A stretch of DNA of 64,000 nt from Sordaria brevicollis (GCA_033439795.1 JAUTDP010000018.1:186001-250000); one strand, 5' to 3'. Positions 10,458 through 22,147 are shown, numbered from the stretch's first letter. Numbers and translations are program-made. Notes: generated from the sequence alone by a model not told the origin.

Positions 10458-11923
10458 GGCTGTATGGGTTGATTGTTTGTTGGTTTTGGTCTTCGTTTCT
10501 GGGACAAGGGCGTTTTCTTTCCTGTGCCTTGTCTATGATACCAGATGTGTCTTTTGCTTCTTCGTTATTGGCCTGAGCAAAGACGTGTTGAGAAGAACTT
10601 GTTTTTGAAGGGTTGCAAGAGCTGGCGTTGGCGGAGCGGTTGTTTCTTGGGCTTTTTCTTCGTTTTGCATAGCCTACCATGTATTGAACTTATGAGTTAT
10701 GGCATCTTGTGTATCTCTCATGTTTGGCGTCGGTTGACTAGATCTTGTTATCTTCAAACAACATTTCCAAGAGCCCACTTTTCCCTTTTGGAGTTTGTAC
10801 AGAGAATAAGAAGTTGTTGAACCCCCTGATAACAGATTTCACCGTTGTTTTCCCGGAGAACGCCCATCCGCCTCGCCGGGGTAGTTCAGACACAAGATAT
10901 CCGCACCTGTAATATGCTACCGCGCCTAATGCCGTGCGAAATCCGGATGTAGTATGTACCCCCAAGGTAGCCGATTGTAACAATGAGGCTCGAAAAGGAA
11001 GCGGCTGGGGCTGTTTGATAAGTCGAGAATCTCAGAAGACGTTCGCCCGTAGCCGCGCTTCTCTTGCGCATGGTGGGGAATTTGGCCTAAAAGGGAAAGC
11101 GGAAGGTCTCCCTCCGCGCTTCAGGGTTCTTGGACCAAGACCTTGGAGCATGTCATCAGACTTTTTGGAGATTTTGGATAGTCTAGCCGGGTTGTTGGAT
11201 ACTTTTGTCATTTTTTTTGTTGAGAAGAATGATCAAAGGTATTGTCGTGATGAAGATGACTGTTACAAGAGCCTGAGAGGAGCAAGTCATGATAGTTCTC
11301 TTCCCGAACTTTGAACTTCAGAAGTGGAAAACAGGGGTACAAAAACAGTGTTAGACACCTACAAAGCATGCACATGTCAAGACGAAGCAGCCGCGTTGCA
11401 GTAACCGTCCCCGCTGTGCCTGCATCGACATGTCAACACAGGGCAACAGAACGTGAGGATACGTACCGCATTCTGTGGCTTACAAGCGTCATGCTTGGTG
11501 GGGTGTTTCAGGGGTATCTCTTGCAGCTTGCAGCTTCCATTGCTATCATTCGTCTAGTTTCCTCGGGACGTCTTCCCCCGCCATCAACGTCCAGAGCTTA
11601 GGTTCGCGGGATCATGAGGATGATGAGGTGGAACTAACAACAATCCATCGAGGTACTCTGGTACCTTGACTTGCCCCAAGAGGAACCGCTACCATCCGAG
11701 TGTATGGTATCCTCGATATAAATACGGACAGACTACCCTTCATCTTCTGAACCAAGTGGTCTATCTCTTCTCCTCCTTCCCCAGCAACAACTCCCCCTCG
11801 TCACAGGTACCTCGTCGTCCTTATCCGTGGTAGCAGGACGCGAGATAGCTTGACAACCCTTCTCACCACTCAACTTCCCTCATCTAAACCCTCGTTTCTT
11901 CTCACTCACCCTTTCTACCCACC
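10458..11923. other. Intergenic region upstream of beta-mannosidase
   Basis: It contains the Rab4-like 3' region and the beta-mannosidase promoter and leader. The leader is pyrimidine-rich (11,760-11,920). Open frames at 10,934-11,314 and 11,311-11,601 show no domain or splice pattern. No gene is supported. Confidence 0.5.
11715..11725 (+). promoter_or_regulatory. TATA-like box upstream of beta-mannosidase
   Basis: GATATAAATAC lies about 200 bp before the ATG at 11,924, a suitable place for a core promoter with a pyrimidine-rich leader. The start site is not known. Confidence 0.4.
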
Positions 11924-14595
11924 ATGTCTCCCCGCACCGTAATCCCCATCGACAAGAACTGGGAATTCAGACAAGCCGACAAGGAGCACAGCAAGTTCCT
12001 CCCCGTCGCCCAATTCCCTACCAACGTCCACCTGGACCTCCTCCACCACGGCCTTATCCCGGACCCCTTCATCGGCAAGAACGAGCTCGACGTCCAGTGG
12101 ATCGGCGAAGCCCAATGGACCTACAAGACCACCTTCAAGGGAGCCAGCGTTCCCAAGAATGGCGGCGGTGGCAAGGCCGTCCTGGCCTTTGACGGCCTCG
12201 ATACCTTTGCCATTGTCAAGCTGAATGGCAATACCATCCTTGAGACAGACAACATGTTCATTCCCGAGCGTGTGGATGTCACTTCTTTGCTGAAAGGGGA
12301 GGATGAAGACAACGAGCTTGTCATTGATTTTGATAGTGCTTACCTGAGGGGATGGAAGCTGGTTGAGAAGTACCCAGATCACAAGTGGGGGTGCTGGAAT
12401 GGTGATAACTCGAGGTTGGCTGTGAGGAAAGCTCAGTATCACTGGGTGAGTGATTTACCTTGGTTTCTTACTCTTCTGACTCACCGAAAACAGTTTTACT
12501 GACCATATGTTGCACATAGGGATGGGATTGGGGCCCGACTCTTCTCACCTGTGGTCCCTGGAGGCCGATCAACCTCGAGATTTACGAGAGCAGACTGGCA
12601 GACTTGAACGTCGAGTCCACTGTCCCGGAGGATCTCAAGTCCGCCGATATTAAGGTTACGGCCGAGGTAGAGGGCAAGGCGGACAAAGTGCGGTTCGAGA
12701 TTTCTCTCGAGGGCAAACAAGTTGCCTCGGAAACTGTCCCAGTCAGTTCCGACAAAGCCACCGCCTCTTTCCACCTCGAGAACCCATCACTCTGGTACCC
12801 CATCCGCTATGGCAAGCAGCCTCTGTACCAAGTCAAGGCGACCCTTATTGCCGGCGATGGCGATGACAATAGCGAAGAAGTAGACACTCTCGAAAAGCGA
12901 GTCGGCCTGCGCCGCGCCGAACTCATCCATCGTCCCCTCAAAGATCAGCCCGGCAAGAGCTTCTTCTTCCAAGTCAACAACATCCCGCTCTACTGCGGCG
13001 GCAGCGACTGGATCCCCGCCGACAACTTCATCCCGCGCATCAGCAAGGAGCGCTACCACGACTGGGTCAAGCTCGTGGCGGACGGCAACCAGTTCATGAT
13101 CCGGGTATGGGGCGGCGGCATCTACGAGGAGCAAGCCTTTTACGACGCCTGCGACGAGCTCGGCATTCTGGTCTGGCAAGACTTTATGTTCGGGTGCGGC
13201 AACTACCCAGCCTGGCCGGCCCTCTTGGAATCCATCAAGCGCGAAGCCCACGAGAACGTCAAACTCCTCCGCCATCACCCGTCCATCGTCATCTGGGCCG
13301 GCAACAACGAAGACTACCAATACCAAGAATCCGTCTCGCTCACCTACAACTACGCCGACAAAGACCCCCAAAACTGGCTCAAGACCGATTTCCCGGCCCG
13401 GTACATCTACGAAAAGATCCTCCCCGAAGTCTGCTCCGAACTTATTCCCTCCACTTACTACCACCCCGGTTCCCCCTGGGGCGACGGCGTCGACACGCAC
13501 GATCCCACGGTGGGCGACATCCACCAGTGGAACGTCTGGCACGGGACCCAAGAGAAGTGGCAAAACTTTGACAAGCTCGGTGGCCGTTTTGTCAGTGAAT
13601 TCGGCATGCAAGCTTTTCCCAACGTCAAAACCATCGACGCCTACCTCCCGCTCGGCAAGAATGATCCAGACCGGTACCCACAATCCTCAACGGTAGATTT
13701 CCACAACAAAGCGGACGGCCACGAGCGACGCATCGCTCTCTACCTCGTGGAAAATATGCGCTATGGCCCTGATCCCCTGGAGCAGTTTGTGTATGCCACG
13801 CAGCTCATGCAAGGCGAGTGTCTCGCCTCTGCCTACCGGCTTTGGAAGAGACAGTGGAAGGGTCCCGGCCGTGAATATTGTGGTGGTGCCCTAGTGTGGC
13901 AGATCAACGACTGCTGGCCTGTTACTTCGTGGTCCATCGCCGATTATTACCTCCGACCCAAGATGGCGTACTTTACTGTGAAGAGAGAAATGGCGCCCGT
14001 GAGCATCGGTATTACGCGCACCGAACACCGTCATCCGAAGGATAGGTACACGCGCGTCAACGTGGATGTTAGCACCAGGGTTGAGGTGTGGGGGAGTAAT
14101 CTTACCTTGGAAGATCTCGAGGTGGATTGCGTCCTAAAGGCGTGGGATGTCGAGACGGGCGAGCAGACGTTTAACGAGGTGGTGGCTGAGAAGATTGTGT
14201 TGCCGGAGAATAGGTCGACGGAGATTGACGCGAGGGAGGTACCCGTTATTGCGGGCGGTGGAAAGGATCAGGAGAAGAGAACGGTGGTGGCGGCGTACTT
14301 GATTGATCGGAAGACTGAAAAGCAGATCGCGAGGTACGTGAACTGGCCGGAGCCGCTCAAGTATTTGCATCTGCAAAAGCCGAAGGAGCTCAAGGTGGTG
14401 TTGTCGGAGGATGGCAACGCGGTGGAGATCAGCGCCGAGGTGCCGATCAAGGGTCTCGTGGTGGAGACGGAGGATGATGCCGTGGTGTTTGAGGATAATT
14501 TGGTTGATATTGTGCCGAACGAGGTGGTGAGAATTGGAGTCAAGGGGGCTACCAAGGAGACCAAGCTTGAGGCTCGGTATTTGGGGATGTTGTAG
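11924..14595 (+). CDS. gh2-1: Beta-mannosidase, glycoside hydrolase family 2 (intracellular type)
   Basis: Two exons (11,924-12,445 and 12,520-14,595) give 865 residues. The enzyme removes terminal beta-D-mannose from the ends of manno-oligosaccharides. Joining the exons restores 'YHWGWDWGP', a strongly conserved GH2 mannosidase motif. 'RVWGGGIYE' follows. 'IWAGNNE' holds the presumed acid/base Glu and 'SEFGMQAFP' the presumed nucleophile. The N-terminus begins 'MSPRTVIPID' with no signal peptide, so the protein should act in the cytosol on imported mannobiose or mannotriose. It lies tail to tail with xylitol dehydrogenase, 228 bp apart. The symbol is that of the N. crassa gene at the equivalent place as I recall it. 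Confidence 0.93.
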
Positions 14596-14823
14596 ATGGC
14601 ATATCAAGAAAAGATGATAAAAAGGAGGCGGACGGTGATACCTTATATATTGTTCATTTCACAGTCATAAAGGAGGAAGAGTAGAAGATGAGTTCAATCA
14701 AATAGACTTCTTTTCAATAAATGCCTATGTGTATCCAAAAATGACCCAATCCCAAACGCCGTCGCCAAAAGTCAAAACCCCATAAAACAGATTTTCTTTT
14801 TCTTTTCACATCCAATCCAGCAC

Positions 14824-16045
14824 TTAGCAGCAGCCAGAGCCACCGTTAGCCTTGGCCGCCTCAAGCTTCTTCTCATCAACAGAGGTATCAAGGCCACCCT
14901 CAACCTTCTCGTTAGGGCCGGCAATCAAGATCTTGATAACCTCACCCTCTTTAACCTTCTTGAAGGCCTCCTCGGCATCCTTGAAAGCGACAACGCCGTT
15001 GACAAGCTTCTTGACGTCAACCTTGCCCTGCTCAACGAGCTGGATGGCAAGCTTGTAGTCGCCAGAGCCGTAGCGGAAGGAGCCGGAGGCGGTGACCTCC
15101 TTGATGCAGAGGGCCATGATGGGGAAGGTGATGTTGTCCTTGCCCATGCCACCCTGGACGTAGTGGCCGCCCTGGCGAACGACGTGGAGAGCAGCCTGGA
15201 TGGAGGGCTCAGCGCCGGAAGCGTCAATGACGGCATCGGCACCCTCGCCGAGATCGGCGGCGGCAATGATGTTGCGAGCGTTCTCCTCGGGAGAGACGCG
15301 CTGGGAGAGGTAGGTGTGGGTGGCGGCGAAGCTCTTGGCGAAGTCGAGCTTGGACTGGATGATGTCGACGGAGACGACCTTGGAGGCACCATAGGCCTTG
15401 GCGACAGCGGCGCAGAGGAGGCCGACGGGGCCGGCGCCCATGACGACGACGGTCTGGCCGGGCTGGATCTTGGCCTGCTTGGTGATGTGGACGGCGACGG
15501 CGAGGGGCTCAATGAGGGCACCCTCCTGGAGGGAGACAGTCTCGGGGAGCTTGTAGCAGAAGTCGGCGGGGGCGGTCCAGAAGCCGGTCAGGGTGCCGTC
15601 GTAGGGAGGGGTGGCGGCGAACTGCATGTCGGGGCAGAGGTTGTAGTGGCCGGAAAGGCACTGGACGCAGCGGCGGCAGGGGTAGCCGGGCTCGAGGGCG
15701 ACGCGGTCACCGACGGAGAGGGTCTTGACGGCATCGCCAACGGCGACGATGGTACCGGCGGACTCGTGGCCGAGAACCATGGGGTCCTTCACGACGAAGT
15801 GGCCGATGGCGCCGTGGAGCCAGTAGTGGACATCGGAGCCGCAGATGCCGGTGTAGTTGATGGCGACGAGGACATCATGGGGGGTCTTGATCTCGGGAAC
15901 GGGCTTGTCCTGGAAGCAGACGTCGAGGGGCTTGTTGAGGACAAAGGAGAGGTTCTGGATAGAGGGAGAGAGGTTAGTGACTGGCTTGAGAGGCAAGTGA
16001 CGACCAATGTGAGGAGAAACTTACGGACTTGCCGTCGGTGGCCAT
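14824..16045 (-). CDS. xdh: Xylitol dehydrogenase (zinc, medium-chain dehydrogenase family)
   Basis: Two exons (16,045-16,025 and 15,954-14,824) give 383 residues. The first encodes only seven residues (MATDGKS). It was chosen because its ATG, GTAAGT donor and TCCAG acceptor give continuous frame. The enzyme oxidises xylitol to D-xylulose with NAD in pentose use. Catalytic-zinc residues are the Cys in '[11 protein letters not shown]' and 'GHE'. The structural-zinc Cys cluster is '[15 protein letters not shown]'. The Rossmann loop is 'GAGPVGLL', followed by 'VSVDI', whose Asp favours NAD. Related sorbitol or L-arabinitol dehydrogenases share these motifs; the xylitol assignment rests on overall resemblance and the gene order. 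The intron has no in-frame stop and carries another ATG at 15,996. Confidence 0.88.
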
Positions 16046-17534
16046 TTTGAATATTTGTCTGGTGATAATTAGGGGGAAAAGGGTATCTCTGATGTTGTTT
16101 GATGGAAGGTGACCGAGGACAAAAGTTCAACGGAAGGACAAGAAGACTTGAAGGAGGATAGCTACGAGGAAGAAGAAGAGAGATGAGGAGAGAAAGAAGG
16201 AGGGAAGAAGAACAGGTTAAATATGTCTTTTGGTGAGTATGGCTATCCGGAATCTTCTTTTTACCCAAGATTGTCAGCTACCAGTACCTCTAGGTACTGT
16301 ATGGGGTCCAGACTCCAGTCTACGATTCCATGCCTTGCTGCCCTGTCTGGTCTGGCCGCCCCTCCTCCTCCTCCTCAAAGCTTCGTGTTTTGCCGCATTG
16401 AGGGAAGAAGTTGGGGCTTGGATGGGTTAGTGCGATGGGAAGTTACAGTATGGCCGTCATTGCACCGAAATCTCCAACAATGTCAGAGAAAGTTGTCATG
16501 TCAGGCGGGTACGCAGGGCGGGGATTCGCTGCCCAGCATCTGCACCTGCCTCCATCTCCGTCGATGAAGGTTGTCAAGATGCAGCAAGAGCAATTTCATG
16601 GAACTGGAAGGAGCATCTCTGCAGTTGGAGTTGGAGTTGGGAGTGCAACACACGGCAGCATTGGACGCGCCCAATTACGCCATGTCATTGACTGACACTG
16701 CAGTGACAGAATGGAAGCTTTTCCGGAAGCTAGGGTGCCCTGCAGCGGTTTCACGGCCGAGCCAGAACCCCACGCTCTCCACGCAGCCGCATTCCCACAG
16801 ATCCACACTTCTCGAATTTATCCAAGGCATTTAACCGTGCCAATCAGCGACGGAGCACCTGTCCGACGGTATCCGCTAGAGCAATTGACATGGGCAGTCA
16901 TCAACCGTCTGGCAGGAATTGATATCAGGTGAGAAGCAGAAACTTTTTGAAGTCTCAGGCTCAGGGGCAACTGATAATAGGATGAATTGGTGATTGTCAG
17001 GGCGTGATCACAAACCTCTGAGAAGGTTGGAAGGCCGGGATGGTATCGTGGGTTGAGAGGAACTCGAGAGGAGCACAGTCTCAATGATTACTGGAAGTGC
17101 GATACCTACTTAGCTTTGGGACTTGATGATATAGAGCATTGCCCAACGAGCTGGGCAGCTTCGAGATACGTATGTAGCAATGACATCGAGATATTGGATG
17201 AAGAGCAGGCAGCGGGATGCAGGTCCTACTGTTATATAATGCGGTGCGCATGATCTGCTGTACAACCACCAAAGTATTGCATCGCGAAGCTTGGCGGCGT
17301 CGGAGCCAGACCGGAGATTTCATGGTGTTGGCGGCAGTTGATATTGCTACGGTCAGTCCTTCTCGGTGACAGATACACCGACGTGGCGAATGCTCTTTCA
17401 TCCCAATGACAAGCTTCACCGGTCAATGCACGGCGGATAGCTCGGTTGCTATAATAATAATAGCCCATCAACTACACCAGATATGCACCAGATGGAAGAC
17501 ATACAAAAGCATCAAATCTGCAAAAAGAGAAATT
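16046..17534. other. Intergenic region upstream of xylitol dehydrogenase
   Basis: It contains the promoter of xylitol dehydrogenase; the stretch 16,050-16,220 is purine-rich on the plus strand and therefore pyrimidine-rich in the transcript. Scattered open frames of 60-114 codons overlap on both strands and have no domain. No gene is supported. Confidence 0.5.
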
Positions 17535-17642
17535 GACAAGGGCGAGATTCGAACTCGCGCCTATTTCTAGACCAGGAAACTCGGATAGAGCAAATTCAGG
17601 TGGACCTGAACCTGGCGCCTTAGACCGCTCGGCCACCTTGCC
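17535..17642 (-). tRNA. tRNA-Leu(CAG) with an intron
   Basis: On the minus strand the acceptor stem is GGCAAGG/CCTTGTC. The D arm is the same as in the tRNA at 4,945, the anticodon stem is CCAGG/CCTGG, and the T arm carries GTTCGAATC. The anticodon CAG reads from 17,608 to 17,606. The intron starts one base 3' of it and contains CCTGAA, which can pair with TTCAGG around the anticodon. A long variable arm supports leucine. Total length is 108 nt before splicing. Confidence 0.93.
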
Positions 17643-18156
17643 AACGATATCCAATTTTTATCGTGAAATTGGCCTTTGTTGAGGGTCCTGACGAGAGCTT
17701 GGTTCAGTTACATACAGAAGGGAAGCTAAAGGTGGGGCTAGAAGCGGCCTTTTGGCGGGGTCCAGTCGAGTGTCGAGACTAGAAATGCCAAGCAATGCGT
17801 CACTGACGTCGATGTGTTCCAGGGCCGATGTTCGGCGCATTTAGAGTTTCCAACCGAATGGTAAGCCAAGCATCGTGAAACGGAACATCCCGTCATCCTT
17901 TTTCTTACCATTGTGACATTTCATCTGATTGTGAGTGCTAAGGTGAGTTGGACGTTAATTACAATTGAAGGGGTCCTGAGAAAATGTTACTAACACCCGA
18001 ATAGGTATCATTACAGCTTCAGATACCCAAGTACACCATCCTATCGATACAAACGGCCTGATGCACCATGTTCTGAGGCCAATCGCTTCCAGACTTCCAC
18101 TCTGCCCCCCTCTGAGGTCACTCACCATCACCAATTACTTCACATCAAAACGCACC
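17643..18156. other. tRNA flank and FPGS promoter region
   Basis: This separates the tRNA from the plus-strand folylpolyglutamate synthase gene. A short open frame at 17,658-17,840 has no recognisable domain. No other feature is seen. Confidence 0.5.
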
Positions 18157-19771
18157 ATGGCATCTAACACTAGGACATATAACGTAAGAAGTCCCCCCAC
18201 ACCATGTTCAACCAAGACTCAAGACACTCACTGACTCACTCACTCACCATATCCCAGGACGCTATCGACGCGCTCAACTCCCTCCAAACCCCCTTCGCCG
18301 TTATCGAAGCCCGGCGCAAAGCCGGCATCCGTCCCGATGCCCACTCCGTAAAGGAAATGCGAGCCTACCTCGCCCGCATCGGCTACTCCTCACAAGACCT
18401 CGACCGGCTCAACATCGTCCACGTAGCCGGCACCAAAGGGAAAGGAAGCACCTGCGCCTTCGTCGACTCCATCCTCACTCGCCACCAGCGAACCCACGGC
18501 GTTCCCAAGCGCATCGGCCTTTTCACCTCCCCCCACCTGATCGCCGTCCGCGAACGCATCCGGATCGACTCCAAGCCCATCTCCGAGGAGCAGTTCGCCC
18601 GTTACTTCTTCGAGGTCTGGGACCGGCTCGAAGCCTCCGAGGTGGCCAAGGACGAGGTGGCGCTCGGCAGCAAGCCCATCTACGCTCGCTATCTGACTTT
18701 GATGAGCTACCACGTTTATCTGTCGGAGGGCGTCGACGTGGCTATTTACGAGACGGGCATCGGTGGTGAATACGACGCCACCAACGTTGTCGACAGGCCC
18801 GTGGCGAGCGGTATCAGCACCTTGGGGATCGACCACGTTTTTGTGCTGGGTGATACCGTCGATAAGATTGCGTGGCACAAGGCCGGTATCATGAAGACGG
18901 GCAGCCCGGCGTTTACGATTGAGCAGGTTCCTTCGGCGGCGCAGGTGCTGAAGGATAGGGCGGTGGAAAAGGGCGTGGATCTCAAAATTTTGGAGGTTGA
19001 TCCTAGACTTGACGGTGTCAAGATCCGACCGGATGCGCTGTTTCAGAAGAAGAATGCTACGCTGGCTATTGCACTTGCGGAGACTGCGTTGAAGAAGCTG
19101 GATCCTTCTTTCACGCCTGGTGCTGAGAGGCTGTCTCCAGAGTTTGTCGAGGGTCTGGAACAGGTCGTCTGGCGAGGTCGGTGCGAGGTCAAGGAGGAGG
19201 AACAGGCGGTTTGGCATCTTGATGGTGCGCATACCGTTGACAGTTTGAAGGTGGCGGGCAGGTGGTTCGTGGAGGAGTGTGTCAAGAAGAGCAAGGGCGG
19301 ACCCAAGGTGCTCATCTTCAACCAACAGGGCCGGTCGGAAGCCGTTGACTTCCTTGATGGGCTTTGCAACACGGTCAAGAATGCTGACCCGGAAGGCAAG
19401 GGATTCAGCCATGTCATTTTCTGCACGAATGTGACGTATGCAAAGACTGGTTACAAGAAGGGTATGTTTCCGTCTTTCTTCTCCTTCTGGGAGTTGCCGA
19501 TGCTAACTCGCAAACAGACTTTGTCAACCACCAATATAACCCCAAGGATATCGAGAATATGACACAACAGCGAGTGTTTGCGGATAGATGGTCAACCCTA
19601 GACCCATCTGCGAATATCATGCTTATTCCCACGATTGAGGAGGCCATCAACAAGGCCAGGAGCCTTGGAGAGGCCGCAGAAGGCGACCAGAAAGCGCAGG
19701 CACTTATCACCGGTAGTCTTCATCTTGTGGGTGGCGCGCTCGGCATTTTGGAAAAGGCAGATGCCCTTTAA
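18157..19771 (+). CDS. met-6: Folylpolyglutamate synthase, probable cytosolic form
   Basis: Three exons (18,157-18,183, 18,258-19,461 and 19,518-19,771) give 494 residues. The enzyme adds glutamates to tetrahydrofolates with ATP, which retains folate in the cell and supports methionine synthesis. It is a Mur-ligase-family protein: the ATP loop is 'VAGTKGKGSTCAF' near residue 65, followed by 'GLFTSPHL', 'YETGIGGEYDATN', 'GIDHV' and the C-terminal 'HLDGAHT'. It begins 'MASNTRTYND' without a targeting sequence. It converges with a paralogue whose stop is only 163 bp away. The symbol met-6 is the N. crassa locus for this activity on linkage group I; my link of this copy to it is from memory and tentative. 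Confidence 0.85.
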
Positions 19772-19934
19772 AGGAGGTTCCATATTTAAGCAGTTTTCAA
19801 CATTTATAGATATCCCGCCATGTTTCATATGGTATTGTACAGGATTTGGCATCTCTTGGTTCGCATCATCTTTTCTTTATATAAATACAGCGTAGGAAAA
19901 GGTACAGGAAGATAGATCAGAAGTAGGCCAGTAC

Positions 19935-21680
19935 TTAATATTCAACATACTCGACTGTCTTGAGCACGCCGCCTAGAAGATGGAAGCTTCCTGTCACCAG
20001 AACGTTGCACGTCTTGCCATCCTTGCGCGCCCGCTCAGCAATCTTCTGAACCTCTTCCATAGCCGGCTCAACTGCGTTGTAGACCGCGGTCTCCGTCCCC
20101 TTACTGACTTCCTGGGCAATCTTCTGTCCCTTCAGCTGGACCGTGAGGTCTCTCTCTTGCTCGCCCTCCGTCGGCACCTTTTCTTCGTTCCTCGTGAACA
20201 CCGCATACTTGAACACCGGAGTCTCCTTTCCGCTCTGCTTCTGCGCAGCCGTAAGAAGAGCCCTCAACAAGACCTCCGGGTCTCTATCCTGCTGGTTAAA
20301 CACCAACACATTGACATCCCCCTCCTTTACCTTGCCCGCAAACCACTGTCCCACCCCCGCCAGACTATCCTCCGTATGCGCTCCATCCACAAACCACTCC
20401 GTGCCCTTTGAATCCCTAAGCGACTCACACCTTCCTTTCAAACTAGCCTCCTTCAACCCCTTCACAAACTCCTCCGGGATATCATCCAACCTCCAATTCT
20501 GGTCGTCCCCAAACCGTCCCTCAAACACATGGCCCGTCCTAACCAAATGCTCCCTAGCAGCCATGACCGCCAAAGCCATGTTATATTTCTGAAACGGCCC
20601 CTCCAGTTTCGTCCCCTCTCCCGGTCCTTTCCACTCCTCAACCTCCCGATCCTGCACCTCCACTAACTCTTTGGCGTTCTTCTCCGCCGCCCTGCTTCTC
20701 AAAACCCCCATCACCCCCTCTTTATCTTCTAGTTTCCGTGTAAACCCCTTAACACCAGGTCTAAAAATCCCCGCCTTATTCCACGCAATCTTCTCCAGCG
20801 TATCCCCCAACATACTAACATGATCAATCCCCAACTGCGTCACCACGCTCGCCGTCACTGTTTCGGGTGCCATAAAGTTGGTAGAATCATACTCCCCGCC
20901 GATACCGCACTCTATAACCGCGTTTTTCACCCCCTCGCGCACAAATATGTGGAAAGCGAGGATTGTCAAAAAGCGGAAATAGAAAGGTTTGGTTCCGGGG
21001 CCGTCGTATTCACTCTCGTCAGAAACGGGATCGTTGGCGGCGCGGGCGGCTTGAGATAAACGGTCCCAGAGTTCAAAGAAATATTTGGCGAATAACTCGC
21101 GGGAGATGGGGACACCGTCTAGTTGGATGCGCTCGCGGACTGACAAAACGTGGGGGGAGGTGTAAGTACCCACGGGACCAGAAGATGGGTACTGGGAGAG
21201 GATGGATGATACCAAGGCGGAAACGGAGCCTTTACCCTTTGTTCCGGCTACGTGCACGCATTTGAGGCCTGTGGCTGCTAGGGAAGATGGGGTGTAGCCG
21301 GCGCGGGAAAGCCAGGAGAGCATTTCGGGGATGGCGAGGGAGTTGAGGTCTTTTGGATCTTTGGACGAGGGGGCATTGTCGGTGCCGAAGAGGTTGACGA
21401 TTGTGCGGTTGGATTGGAGTTGGGCGAGGCGGGAGAGGGCGTCGTCGTAGGTGCGGCTGGAGGAGGCCATTTTGGGAGATGTGGTATAGTAAGGGAGAGA
21501 TTCAAGTCCAAAAGTGAGGTGATGAGTTTTTTTTGACCGGTGTTGAGATACACCTGCTTTGGTGTTGATGAGGCCGGATGGCGAGATGGAGCAGCAGTTG
21601 AGTTGGCCCGGCCGAAAGCGGAAGCTGGAGAGTTGTCGCTGGTGGGTTGGTCGAATTGAGCATAAAAATCGGCGAGACAT
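19935..21680 (-). CDS. Folylpolyglutamate synthase paralogue, probable mitochondrial form
   Basis: A single open frame of 581 residues. The first 70 are rich in Arg, Ser and Thr and poor in acids, like a mitochondrial presequence. A second ATG at 21,470 starts 'MASSSRTYDDALSRL', which aligns with the N-terminus of the neighbouring paralogue, so a shorter cytosolic form is possible. It has the same core motifs: 'VAGTKGKGSVSA', 'GTYTSPHVLSVRERIQ', 'ECGIGGEYDSTNF', 'GIDHVSML' and 'FVDGAHTEDS'. It probably carries out the same glutamate addition in another compartment. It is clearly diverged from the gene it faces. An intron in the presequence region cannot be excluded. A dihydrofolate synthase role is an alternative. 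Confidence 0.82.
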   Translation of the reverse strand: MSRRFLCSIRPTHQRQLSSFRFRPGQLNCCSISPSGLINTKAGVSQHRSKKTHHLTFGLESLPYYTTSPKMASSSRTYDDALSRLAQLQSNRTIVNLFGTDNAPSSKDPKDLNSLAIPEMLSWLSRAGYTPSSLAATGLKCVHVAGTKGKGSVSALVSSILSQYPSSGPVGTYTSPHVLSVRERIQLDGVPISRELFAKYFFELWDRLSQAARAANDPVSDESEYDGPGTKPFYFRFLTILAFHIFVREGVKNAVIECGIGGEYDSTNFMAPETVTASVVTQLGIDHVSMLGDTLEKIAWNKAGIFRPGVKGFTRKLEDKEGVMGVLRSRAAEKNAKELVEVQDREVEEWKGPGEGTKLEGPFQKYNMALAVMAAREHLVRTGHVFEGRFGDDQNWRLDDIPEEFVKGLKEASLKGRCESLRDSKGTEWFVDGAHTEDSLAGVGQWFAGKVKEGDVNVLVFNQQDRDPEVLLRALLTAAQKQSGKETPVFKYAVFTRNEEKVPTEGEQERDLTVQLKGQKIAQEVSKGTETAVYNAVEPAMEEVQKIAERARKDGKTCNVLVTGSFHLLGGVLKTVEYVEY

Positions 21681-22147
21681 TTATGGCTCAATCATCTGGT
21701 GGATTTGGAAAGTAAGAGGCTCAGACCCAGTGAATTGTTGATGTTCGGATGAAATCAAAGAAAACTGGTGAAGATCCTGTCTGGTGTACTTCGAATCCAT
21801 CTTGGCCCCTCATTGCAGAAAGTCATCGCCGCAACTCGGAGCTCACAACGCGTCATGGTAACAAAATGCAAAATTCTCCACAAGTCTTATAGAAGGCTTT
21901 GAAAACATGGAATTTCATATCACCAGCTATTCAACGCTGTCCGGTTAAACTGAATCTATTCCACTGTTTAAAACTACACGAAAAAAACAAGTATACTCAC
22001 ATGAATACAACCAGAAAAAAAGCGCCTCTATTTTGGTCTCGGATTGCACCACACTGTAAACTTACAGAGAGTCTCACATAACGAAGGGAATTTCCGTGCT
22101 AAAGCCTACTACAAACTTTCGTAACGAAACAATCCTGAATATTCTAT
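21681..22147. other. Intergenic region between FPGS paralogue and MIC60
   Basis: Promoter and leader of the minus-strand FPGS gene and 3' region of the minus-strand MIC60 gene. No gene is supported. Confidence 0.5.

Noticed and set aside
12787..13683. Open frame of 298 codons on the minus strand
   Set aside because: Antisense shadow of the beta-mannosidase second exon, which has full domain support.
15163..16050. Open frame of 295 codons on the plus strand
   Set aside because: Antisense to xylitol dehydrogenase; its Gly/Asp/Val-rich composition is the complement of that gene.
18390..19412. Open frame of 340 codons on the minus strand
   Set aside because: Antisense to the first folylpolyglutamate synthase, with no domain of its own.
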